A stretch of DNA of 7,718 bases from contig JAQQAK010000319.1 in assembly GCA_028527945.1 (NCBI GenBank), forward strand, positions 1 to 7,718, written 5' to 3'. The notes below the pieces were generated by a model, which made no database searches, was not told the DNA's origin, and saw only the letters and a list, made by a program, of their open reading frames with translations. Of this stretch, positions 1-5,960 are shown piece after piece. Numbering within the stretch: position 1 is the stretch's first letter; each line of letters starts with the position of its first letter. This stretch comes from Spirochaetaceae bacterium (lineage in GTDB: Bacteria; Spirochaetota; Spirochaetia; UBA9216). A program made the position numbers and the translations under genes.

Positions 1-951
1 AAGTAATACAGTTCCCTTTCTGTCATACGATGCACCAAAAACAGCCTTCCCTATTTCATGCATACCACATTCAGACAAACCGCCAAAACCAAGGATTTCT
101 CCTTTATGAAGTTCAAAATTCACATTCTCAATTTCTCCAGGAACCGTAACATCTTTTACAGAAAGAACAACTTCATCTGAGACCGAAGATCCATAATCAG
201 TTCTGTAATAACGACCGCCAAGCTCTCTTCCAACCATCATTTTTTTAAGGTCATCAGAATCAACATCAGAGCTGTTAACAGTACCAACAAGCTCTCCATC
301 ACGCAGAGCAGAGATTCTATCGGTGTGTGTTATAACTTCAGATAAGTCATGAGAAATAAAAATTACTGTTCTGCCGTCAGCTTTTATAGCATTCATTACC
401 TTAAACAGCTCTTCACGACCAGATTGGTTAAGTGCTGTTGTAGTTTCATCTACGACAATAATTTCAGGGTTAAAATATGTAGCTTTTACAATCTCAACCA
501 GTTTTCTATCTTCAAAGCTATAATTATCTATCATTGTAGAAGCGTTTATCTTAAAGCCGTAATTATCAAGAAGCCTCTGAGCCTCACGGTTCAATGCGGC
601 TGTATCTTTAACAATTCCATGCATAAACTGTTCTTCTTCTCCAAGAAAAATATTCTCGGCAACAGTTAATCCTGAAAGTGTACCCATTTCCTGTACGATT
701 ATCGATATTCCGGCAAGGTTGGCCTCTACTTGAGATTTAACACTCAGTTCAGAGTCATTCATAAAAAACTTTCCGCTTGAAATAGAATGAATACCACAAA
801 GCATAGAACAAAAGGTTGATTTTCCAGATCCATTTTCACCTATAAGGCCATGAATCTCACCTTTTTTGAACTCAAGAGAAACATCTTTTACCGCGTGGGT
901 AATACCAAAGTGTTTATTTATCTTTTCTGATTTTAAAACAATTTCACTCAT
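1..951 (-). CDS. Sugar ABC transporter ATP-binding protein, CUT2 type (partial, C-terminus beyond left edge)
   Basis: This is the energising subunit of a pentose/hexose importer of the RbsA/MglA/AraG class, acting on the cytoplasmic face of the membrane. The 317 visible residues read without interruption to the window edge. The first nucleotide-binding domain has Walker A GENGSGKST (38-46), Q-loop Q87, Walker B IIVVDE (164-169) and H-loop H201 in FISHD. The second domain starts near residue 261; its Walker A position (around GGLSECGMHEIG) lacks the lysine, as is usual at this point in the class. The odd feature is the ABC signature, YSFEDRK at 144-150, where the family normally has an LSxGxxQ-like motif. 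The start is ATG at 951, with GGGGG just upstream; an in-frame ATG at 957 would add two residues. It follows the permease stop after 12 bases, so the two are surely co-transcribed. L-arabinose as substrate is inferred from the neighbouring araA and araD. Confidence 0.93.
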   Translation of the reverse strand, partial: MSEIVLKSEKINKHFGITHAVKDVSLEFKKGEIHGLIGENGSGKSTFCSMLCGIHSISSGKFFMNDSELSVKSQVEANLAGISIIVQEMGTLSGLTVAENIFLGEEEQFMHGIVKDTAALNREAQRLLDNYGFKINASTMIDNYSFEDRKLVEIVKATYFNPEIIVVDETTTALNQSGREELFKVMNAIKADGRTVIFISHDLSEVITHTDRISALRDGELVGTVNSSDVDSDDLKKMMVGRELGGRYYRTDYGSSVSDEVVLSVKDVTVPGEIENVNFELHKGEILGFGGLSECGMHEIGKAVFGASYDRKGTVLL

Positions 952-963
952 CACCATCCCCCG

Positions 964-1941
964 CTATTTAACCACACTGCCTCTTGCCCCTCTATTTGTA
1001 AGAGCAACAATAATAAGCAGAACAGCACCTGTCACAAAATCATTTATTGTTGTTGGAACGTTCAAAGCAACCAATCCATTAAAAATCAAGGTTATTATAA
1101 ACTCACCAATAACAATCGCAGTAACCGGAGTTCCATACTTTTTAAAAGCAACTCCAAAAAATGTCCCCATCAAGGGCTTGAAGTTTCTATCCATAGAAGC
1201 CATTCCGGTAACTGCCAGCATTCCCTTTCCATAACTAACTGTAAGAAGAGCCATAATCCCTACAAAAAAATGGAGCAAAACAAAAGCAAGAATTTTATAC
1301 TTCTCGACGTTTATTCCCATATTTTTTGCAACATACTCGTTGCTACCAATAGCGTTACAATAGGTTCCAATCTTTGTGTACCTTAGAAGAAATACTGTCA
1401 GTAAAAAGGCAATAATTGCGACAACATAATTCCAGGGAGCATGGTTGAACGCCAAAATATTAGGATCTGTAAGTTTGCCAGGAAACCCGGAAGTATCAAG
1501 AGTTACAACATAATTTGCAAAACTCTCCAGAATAAGCATTAATCCAACCGTTACAATCATTGAAGGAATCCGGAGCTTGGAATAAAGAACTCCATTAAAA
1601 ACACCTATAAGAGTCCCGCAAAGAAGACAACCGAATATAAGTCCCAAATATCCAAAATATCTGGAAAGAAGTACACCAACAAGTGATGAAAGAACGATAT
1701 TAGCTCCAATACTAAAATCAAATAACCCCATCACTACTATAAAGTAAAATCCGCAGCCTCCAACAGCATACTGTATACTGGTCTGCAGATAACTACCCAT
1801 TAATTTTCCCGAACCAAAATTATCCGGAGACAAAATCCTGAAAAATCCCCAGAAAAACAAAGCCATTAATAAAAGCACCGCAATTCCGAAAAATCTGTTG
1901 GATTTTAATTTTACTATTGTATTACCCATGTCATATCCCAT
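964..1941 (-). CDS. Sugar ABC transporter permease, CUT2 (RbsC/AraH) family
   Basis: This is an inner-membrane channel subunit, likely for L-arabinose or a related pentose. The 325 residues contain about nine or ten hydrophobic segments (roughly 17-37, 53-72, 79-93, 97-119, 126-146, 170-187, 215-235, 272-294, 299-315). The GLFDFSIGA stretch (72-80) matches the GIDLSVGA-type motif of RbsC. The cytoplasmic coupling loop, about 190-214 (IGTYCNAIGSNEYVAKNMGI), matches the RbsC loop GxNxxAxxxxGI that contacts the ATPase. The next loop differs from RbsC as I recall it: MASMDRNFKPLMG stands where ELDAIAAVVLGG-like sequence is usual, so this is a divergent subtype. The start is uncertain. ATG 1941 lies directly in the A/T-rich tail of the upstream hairpin with no ribosome binding site; ATG 1929 (residue 5) has a weak GGGAT before it and may be the real start. 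It lies between the binding-protein gene and the ATPase gene. Confidence 0.93.
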   Translation of the reverse strand: MGYDMGNTIVKLKSNRFFGIAVLLLMALFFWGFFRILSPDNFGSGKLMGSYLQTSIQYAVGGCGFYFIVVMGLFDFSIGANIVLSSLVGVLLSRYFGYLGLIFGCLLCGTLIGVFNGVLYSKLRIPSMIVTVGLMLILESFANYVVTLDTSGFPGKLTDPNILAFNHAPWNYVVAIIAFLLTVFLLRYTKIGTYCNAIGSNEYVAKNMGINVEKYKILAFVLLHFFVGIMALLTVSYGKGMLAVTGMASMDRNFKPLMGTFFGVAFKKYGTPVTAIVIGEFIITLIFNGLVALNVPTTINDFVTGAVLLIIVALTNRGARGSVVK

Positions 1942-1946
1942 TTTTA

Positions 1947-1981
1947 TAAAAAAAGCCGGCGGAGGAAATGTCCACCGGCTT
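1947..1981 (-). terminator. Hairpin plus U-tract between binding protein and permease (partial terminator)
   Basis: Read on the minus strand, AAGCCGGTGGA (1981-1971) pairs with TCCGCCGGCTT (1963-1953) over 11 bp including one G-U pair, around a 7-base loop, and is followed by a run of seven T. This has the form of a Rho-independent terminator. It sits 62 bases after the binding-protein stop and just before the permease start. In binding-protein-dependent transport operons such a hairpin commonly reduces downstream transcription or protects the upstream message, giving excess binding protein. That role here is inferred. Confidence 0.82.
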
Positions 1982-2042
1982 GATTAGTTAAACATAAATA
2001 CTAAAGTAAGGAAAATTAAATATTTCCATAATAACTCAAGTT

Positions 2043-3170
2043 TTAGTTTCTGCGGCTCTTAACGTCTTCTATAGACAATGAAGCAGCAGCTTTTTTAAGA
2101 TCATCTACACTTAGACCAGCCATAGCTCTAAGCTCTTCTGCGTTATATGGCAAATCATTTACAAAGTATTCAGCATAAGCCTGATAATCTTCTGAAGATG
2201 CTACGTATAGATAAGGAAACTCTACATCATAGAAGGAATCTGTAGGAACCTCATAGTTACCCTTAATTGCATTGTAAACAAGCATGAAAGCAAAAAGAGG
2301 ATCACAATAGTGCCCACCTGATTCAGCTGACATTCCACCAGTAGCTAACTGTGAATCAAGATCAGCAAGGAAGTCTGTTGAGACAACGTCGATTGAGCCT
2401 TTTAGCCCCATTGATTCAATAGCTGCAAGAGCACCAACAAGAGTATCTCCACCACCTCCAGCAACAATCAAGGCATCGATATCAGGGTTAGCATTAATAA
2501 TAGCTTCTGCTGTAGCACGTCCTGTGTCAGAAGTTGTTCCACCGTACTGAGGGTCAAGAAGAACTGCGGTATCTGAAGGATTAGCACTATTCCATACATC
2601 AATGCCTGCTTTATAACCTTCCCATCTTAACAAGAAAGTTGCGTCACCGGCTTCCCAAGCTTCAAGAGCTATTTTTCTACAGCCTTTTTCACAAAGTATA
2701 GTTACAAGATTTTTTCCATTCTCTACTTCATTCTCATGAACAGCTCCAATAAAGTATGGAGATTTGTTAGCAATAGCATATTCGTTAGGATTTGCTTCCG
2801 GATCAATTACCCTGAAAAACTGAGCACAATAAACCTGGTTTTCATTACAAGTATTAATAACAGAAGTCATCTCTGAAGAAGCGGAGTTACATATTATCAT
2901 ACCGTCACAGTCTGCGGCACAAAGAGTTTCTGCAGAAGCTGTTACCTGCTCAGAAATATGACCTTGATCTACATACATAATATCAACATCCAAAGCTTCA
3001 GCCGCTGCATCAAGAATTCTTTTACATTGACTGCCTAAAGTATCTGTTGAACTCCAAATTGATACACCAATAAGAGGTTTATCATCTCCTCCCTCTTCTC
3101 CTTGTCCATTTGCAAAAGCAAAAGACCCTACCATAACCAATGAAAGAATAAGAATAGCAATTTTTTTCAT
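2043..3170 (-). CDS. Periplasmic sugar-binding protein of the CUT2 importer
   Basis: This is the exported receptor that binds the sugar and delivers it to the permease. The protein has 375 residues from ATG 3170. It has a type I signal peptide: MKK, hydrophobic 4-18, and probable cleavage after AFA (18-20), leaving NGQGEE. There is no lipobox cysteine, so it is probably soluble rather than lipid-anchored. The mature part has the two-lobed periplasmic-binding-protein-like layout of ribose/galactose binders: IGVSIWSSTDT near 34, D89-GMIICNS, ALIVAGGGGDT near 233, DVVSTDF near 261. A longer reading from ATG 3206 adds MAVYYKRRKERK but would translate the strong AAAGGAGG ribosome binding site (3190-3183), so 3170 is preferred. 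The protein holds nine cysteines (49, 84, 88, 94, 108, 115, 160, 164, 289), unusual for an exported binding protein. L-arabinose specificity is inferred from context; xylose or galactose are alternatives. Confidence 0.93.
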   Translation of the reverse strand: MKKIAILILSLVMVGSFAFANGQGEEGGDDKPLIGVSIWSSTDTLGSQCKRILDAAAEALDVDIMYVDQGHISEQVTASAETLCAADCDGMIICNSASSEMTSVINTCNENQVYCAQFFRVIDPEANPNEYAIANKSPYFIGAVHENEVENGKNLVTILCEKGCRKIALEAWEAGDATFLLRWEGYKAGIDVWNSANPSDTAVLLDPQYGGTTSDTGRATAEAIINANPDIDALIVAGGGGDTLVGALAAIESMGLKGSIDVVSTDFLADLDSQLATGGMSAESGGHYCDPLFAFMLVYNAIKGNYEVPTDSFYDVEFPYLYVASSEDYQAYAEYFVNDLPYNAEELRAMAGLSVDDLKKAAASLSIEDVKSRRN

Positions 3171-3182
3171 TTTTCTTTCTTT

Positions 3183-3190
3183 CCTCCTTT
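3183..3190 (-). promoter_or_regulatory. Ribosome binding site of the binding-protein gene
   Basis: AAAGGAGG on the minus strand, 12 bases before ATG 3170. It is the strongest Shine-Dalgarno match in the window, and it decides the start: the alternative upstream ATG at 3206 would read straight through it. Confidence 0.75.
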
Positions 3191-3198
3191 TATAATAG

Positions 3199-3214
3199 AC
3201 AGCCACAAGGCTGT
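3199..3214 (-). other. Small perfect hairpin in the importer 5' leader
   Basis: ACAGCC (3199-3204) and GGCTGT (3209-3214) form a perfect 6-bp stem with a 4-base loop. It lies 8 bases upstream of the AAAGGAGG ribosome binding site, inside the leader expected from the promoter at 3273-3301. No T-run follows, so it is not a terminator. It may shield the 5' end or tune ribosome access; the function is unknown. Confidence 0.45.
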
Positions 3215-3242
3215 ATTTTCAAATGTTTTTTAAACTGACGAA

Positions 3243-3258
3243 AAGCGTTAACGTTCAC
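3243..3258. promoter_or_regulatory. Operator O1 (importer side), probable LacI-family site
   Basis: AAGCGTTAACGTTCAC. It contains the 8-bp palindrome CGTTAACG and can also be read as a CG-centred imperfect palindrome, GTTAAC|GTTCAC (3247-3258), the usual symmetry of LacI-family operators. A near-identical copy (15 of 16), inverted, lies at 3645-3660 by the araA promoter. O1 sits just downstream of the predicted importer transcription start (about 3266), where a bound repressor would block the start or early elongation. The likely binder is the LacI-family protein encoded at 5961-6983. Confidence 0.75.
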
Positions 3259-3272
3259 TCTTTGATATATTT

Positions 3273-3301
3273 TTTATACACCCGTTCTTTCCAGTTGTCA
3301 A
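3273..3301 (-). promoter_or_regulatory. Sigma-70-type promoter of the sugar importer
   Basis: On the minus strand, a perfect -35 TTGACA (3301-3296), a 17-base spacer ending in TG, and -10 TATAAA (3278-3273). Transcription would start near 3266, giving a leader of about 95 bases before the binding-protein start. It is the best promoter match in the window, so a strong promoter held down by the adjacent operator is the simplest reading. Confidence 0.8.
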
Positions 3302-3611
3302 CTTTTTTTAACAATAAACTAACATAAGAGCAGTATAAAAATAGACTTCAAAAAACTATTAAAATCTGCTGTAAGATAATTTTAAGAATTTAACAGACTC
3401 TGACATTAGAAGTATATTCCAACAAACTTATAAACCCTTGCAGAATATATATTTACATATTATTAGACTTCTATGACTATTCCAAAAATCAACAAGTTAA
3501 AAAAAGTGGCTCCATATTCTCTGAACTACAGATATCACACAAAGGATATTTAAAATCCTATTTGTTTAGAAAAATTACTAAAAAACAATAAAAATATCCT
3601 AAATAAAAAAC
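3302..3611. other. AT-rich divergent intergenic spacer without a gene
   Basis: This is the core of the roughly 516-base gap between the divergent transcripts. It is very AT-rich, with many A/T runs, and holds no open frame with a plausible start and ribosome binding site. I see no RNA gene, no strong terminator and no further copy of the CGTTAACG operator. Short weak inverted repeats occur, such as AGGAT/ATCCT near 3543 and TAGAAGT/ACTTCTA around 3409 and 3467, but none is convincing. It may act mainly as flexible spacer DNA between the two operators. Confidence 0.6.
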
Positions 3612-3643
3612 TTGCAAATCATCAAAAACTATGTGATTATAAT
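3612..3643 (+). promoter_or_regulatory. Probable promoter of the araA-araD operon
   Basis: A perfect -10 TATAAT (3638-3643), with operator O2 beginning one base after it. The -35 is poor: TTGCAA (3612-3617) lies 20 bases upstream, longer than ideal, and nothing better sits at 17 bases. Start near 3650 would give a leader of about 37 bases. The weak -35 could mean an activator is needed or simply a modest promoter. Confidence 0.55.
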
Positions 3644-3644
3644 T

Positions 3645-3660
3645 GTGTACGTTAACGCTT
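3645..3660. promoter_or_regulatory. Operator O2 (araA side), probable LacI-family site
   Basis: GTGTACGTTAACGCTT, the reverse complement of which matches O1 at 15 of 16 positions. It starts one base after the TATAAT box and covers the predicted araA start point, a standard repression position. The centres of the two CGTTAACG cores are 404 bp apart and the sites point in opposite directions, so a dimer could repress each promoter or a tetramer could loop the spacer. Confidence 0.77.
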
Positions 3661-3686
3661 GCTATTTCAATTAAAAGGAAAACAGT

Positions 3687-5177
3687 ATGAAAAGAATATC
3701 AGATTATAATTTCTGGTTCCTGACAGGAAGCCAGCACCTTTACGGAGAAGACGCACTAAAGAATGTAGAAAAGAATTCAAAAATCATAGTAGAGAAACTT
3801 AACAACAGTAAACAAATCCCATGCAGGATTATATATAAAGAAATACTTGTAGACTCTCCATCTATAGAAAAAACAATAAAAGCAGCAAATAGTGACGAGA
3901 ACTGTGCGGGAATAATATGCTGGATGCATACATTCTCTCCCGCCAAAATGTGGATAAACGGACTTAGAGCATTATCAAAACCAATGCTGCAAATAAACAC
4001 CCAGTTTAATATCAAGATTCCATATAAAACAATGGATATGGATTTTATGAACCTTAACCAGAGTGCTCATGGTGATAGAGAGTTTGGTTTTATTACAAGC
4101 AGAATGGATATTCCGCGTTCAGTTATAGCCGGACATTATGAAAACAAACTTTTCCAAACAAGAATGGCAAAATGGATGAGGGCTGCAACTGCAGCAGTAG
4201 CCGGAAGAAGTCTTTCAATTGTCAGATTTGGTGACAACATGCGAGATGTAGCAGTAACCGATGGTGATAAAATAGAAGCAATGGTTCAACTGGGATGGTC
4301 TGTTCCATATTATGGAATTGGCGATCTTGTAGAAATCGTAAACAAGGTAACAGAATCCGAAATAGATTCTTTGATAGAAGAATATAAAAAAGATTATACA
4401 ATAGCAAAGCATGAAAATCCCGATTTTGCCATGAATCAAATTCGAGAACAGGCAAAAATCGAAATAGCGATAGAAAAACTTCTTATAGAAAATAACGCAG
4501 AGGCGTTCACAACAAACTTCCAGGATCTTCATGGCTTAAACCAGCTTCCAGGGCTTGCATGCCAACACTTAATGGCCAAAGGCTATGGATTCGCCGGCGA
4601 AGGAGACTGGAAAACCGCCGCAATGGTAAGAACTTTAAAGATGATGGGAGAAGGCCTCGACGGTGGATGCAGCTTCATGGAAGACTATACATATAATTTA
4701 GAAGAAGGAAAATTATATAATCTTGGAGCCCATATGTTAGAGGTATGCCCCAGCATAGCAGGAGACAAACCAAGTATTGAAGTACACCCATTAGGAATAG
4801 GAGATAAATCAGATCCAGCTCGTATAGTTTTTAACGGAAAGGCCGGAGAAGGTTTTACATGCTCTATAGTAGACCTGGGTACAAGATTCAGAATTGTGAC
4901 CAACGACGTTGAGATAATTGACGCACCTGAAAAGTTTGAGAAACTTCCTGTAGCAAGAGCCTTATGGAACCCCCTTCCAGACTTTCTTACCTCTACAGAA
5001 GCATGGATCCTGTCAGGAGCAGGGCATCACAATACACTTACAACAGCATTAGATATTGAGTATATAGAATTCTATTCTGAAATTGTTAGAGTCGAACATC
5101 TTGCAATAGACAAAAACACAACAATTTCACAATTCAGAAAAGAAGACCGCTGGAATAGAGGATACTATGCAAAGTAA
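3687..5177 (+). CDS. araA: L-arabinose isomerase
   Basis: This cytoplasmic Mn2+-dependent enzyme converts L-arabinose to L-ribulose, the first step of the pathway. At 496 residues it matches the usual length of about 500. The N-terminal WFLTGSQHLYG (10-20) is typical of the family. The residues matching the metal and catalytic set of the E. coli enzyme (E306, E333, H350, H450) are all visible: E305 in GFAGEGDWKTAA, E332 in SFMEDYTY, H349 in LGAHMLEVCPS, and H447/H448 in SGAGHHNT. The ATG at 3687 follows AAAAGGAA at 3673-3680 with a 6-base gap. It is the first gene of the plus-strand operon, downstream of O2, and overlaps araD. No gap or frameshift is seen, so the enzyme should be active. Confidence 0.98.
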   Translation: MKRISDYNFWFLTGSQHLYGEDALKNVEKNSKIIVEKLNNSKQIPCRIIYKEILVDSPSIEKTIKAANSDENCAGIICWMHTFSPAKMWINGLRALSKPMLQINTQFNIKIPYKTMDMDFMNLNQSAHGDREFGFITSRMDIPRSVIAGHYENKLFQTRMAKWMRAATAAVAGRSLSIVRFGDNMRDVAVTDGDKIEAMVQLGWSVPYYGIGDLVEIVNKVTESEIDSLIEEYKKDYTIAKHENPDFAMNQIREQAKIEIAIEKLLIENNAEAFTTNFQDLHGLNQLPGLACQHLMAKGYGFAGEGDWKTAAMVRTLKMMGEGLDGGCSFMEDYTYNLEEGKLYNLGAHMLEVCPSIAGDKPSIEVHPLGIGDKSDPARIVFNGKAGEGFTCSIVDLGTRFRIVTNDVEIIDAPEKFEKLPVARALWNPLPDFLTSTEAWILSGAGHHNTLTTALDIEYIEFYSEIVRVEHLAIDKNTTISQFRKEDRWNRGYYAK

Positions 5178-5922
5178 ATATAAGGAGCTAAAAGAAGAAA
5201 CATTTCTGGCAAACCTTGAAATTCCTCAAAGAAATCTGGCCATTTATACTTGGGGAAACGTTTCCGGTTTTGATAAAAACCGGGGCGTTTTCGCCATAAA
5301 ACCTTCGGGAGTGCCATACGACAAACTAAAAACCGAGGATATTGTAATTATAGATCTTGAAGGGAAAAAAGTTGAAGGAGAACTTAACCCATCATCAGAT
5401 ACCCCGACTCACCTTGAGATTTATAAAGCACACCCTGAAATTGGAGGAATAACTCACACTCACTCCCCCCACGCTACAGCATGGGCACAAGCAATGAAAT
5501 CTATTCCTATTTTGGGAACAACTCAAGCAGATCATCTGGCAAACGCTATAATATGCAGTCGCTACCTATCAGAAAAAGAGGTTCTAAATGGCTATGAAAA
5601 AAATACAGGTATTTTGATAGTAGAAACATTTCAGAAACCAGAGACAGGCATGGACATAGCTGGAGCAGGAGCCTTTCCTGAAGATCCACTTGTTTTCAAC
5701 GAAAATCCAATGATATTAATAGGAGGGCATGGTCCTTTTTCATGGGGAAACAGCGCCTCGAACAGCGTTTATAACGCGGCAGTTCTTGAAGAATGTGCAA
5801 GAATGGCCTGGATGGTAAAAACAATAAATCCTGATTTTACACAACTTCCAGACTATATAATAAATAAACATTATCAGCGCAAACACGGCAAGAATGCTTA
5901 CTATGGTCAAAGTAAAGGTTGA
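5167..5922 (+). CDS. araD: L-ribulose-5-phosphate 4-epimerase
   Basis: This class II aldolase-fold enzyme converts L-ribulose 5-phosphate to D-xylulose 5-phosphate, feeding the pentose phosphate pathway. The fold signatures are clear: YTWGNVSGFD (27-36), IKPSGVPYD (44-52), SSDTPTH (76-82), and zinc ligands H97, H99 and H188 in THTHS and GGHGPF. D122 in GTTQADHL matches the catalytic Asp120 of E. coli, and the C-terminal NKHYQRKHGKNAYYGQ carries the tyrosine (Y236) contributed to the neighbouring subunit. The protein has 251 residues, against 231 in E. coli; about 15 of the extra residues form an insertion before H188 (about 157-185). The ATG lies inside the end of araA (11-base overlap) after GAGG, so translation is probably coupled. 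L-fuculose aldolase and RhaD are less likely given the motifs and the araA neighbour. Confidence 0.97.
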   Translation: MQSKYKELKEETFLANLEIPQRNLAIYTWGNVSGFDKNRGVFAIKPSGVPYDKLKTEDIVIIDLEGKKVEGELNPSSDTPTHLEIYKAHPEIGGITHTHSPHATAWAQAMKSIPILGTTQADHLANAIICSRYLSEKEVLNGYEKNTGILIVETFQKPETGMDIAGAGAFPEDPLVFNENPMILIGGHGPFSWGNSASNSVYNAAVLEECARMAWMVKTINPDFTQLPDYIINKHYQRKHGKNAYYGQSKG

Positions 5923-5946
5923 TTGCTTTTAGCATGTTGTTATAAT
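5919..5946 (+). promoter_or_regulatory. Internal promoter for the regulator gene
   Basis: -35 TTGATT (5919-5924, overlapping the araD stop), a 16-base spacer, and a perfect -10 TATAAT (5941-5946). Start would fall near 5953, only about 8 bases before the ATG at 5961. It would allow basal regulator synthesis while the araA promoter is shut. No operator copy is seen here. Confidence 0.6.
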
Positions 5947-5960
5947 AGCAAGAACTTACT

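Noticed and set aside
866..1234. Plus-strand open frame across the ATPase/permease junction
   Set aside because: It runs opposite two well-supported genes, has no ribosome binding site, and its composition is that of the antisense of membrane-protein codons.
3171..3206. Twelve-residue N-terminal extension of the binding protein (start at 3206)
   Set aside because: It would place basic residues before a normal signal peptide and translate through the AAAGGAGG ribosome binding site; ATG 3170 is the better start.
3407..3474. Inverted repeat TAGAAGT/ACTTCTA and a TTGCAG-17-TATTAG promoter-like pair in the spacer
   Set aside because: Arms of seven bases around 50 apart and a poor -10 are expected by chance in DNA this AT-rich, and no gene start fits.
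3171..3686. Riboswitch or CRISPR array in the large intergenic region
   Set aside because: No regularly spaced repeats and no conserved riboswitch core could be seen; promoters, operators and one small hairpin account for the visible structure.
4215..4532. Minus-strand open frames inside araA
   Set aside because: They are antisense to the conserved araA coding region, rich in Phe/Tyr/Cys as expected of reversed AT-rich codons, with no supporting motifs.
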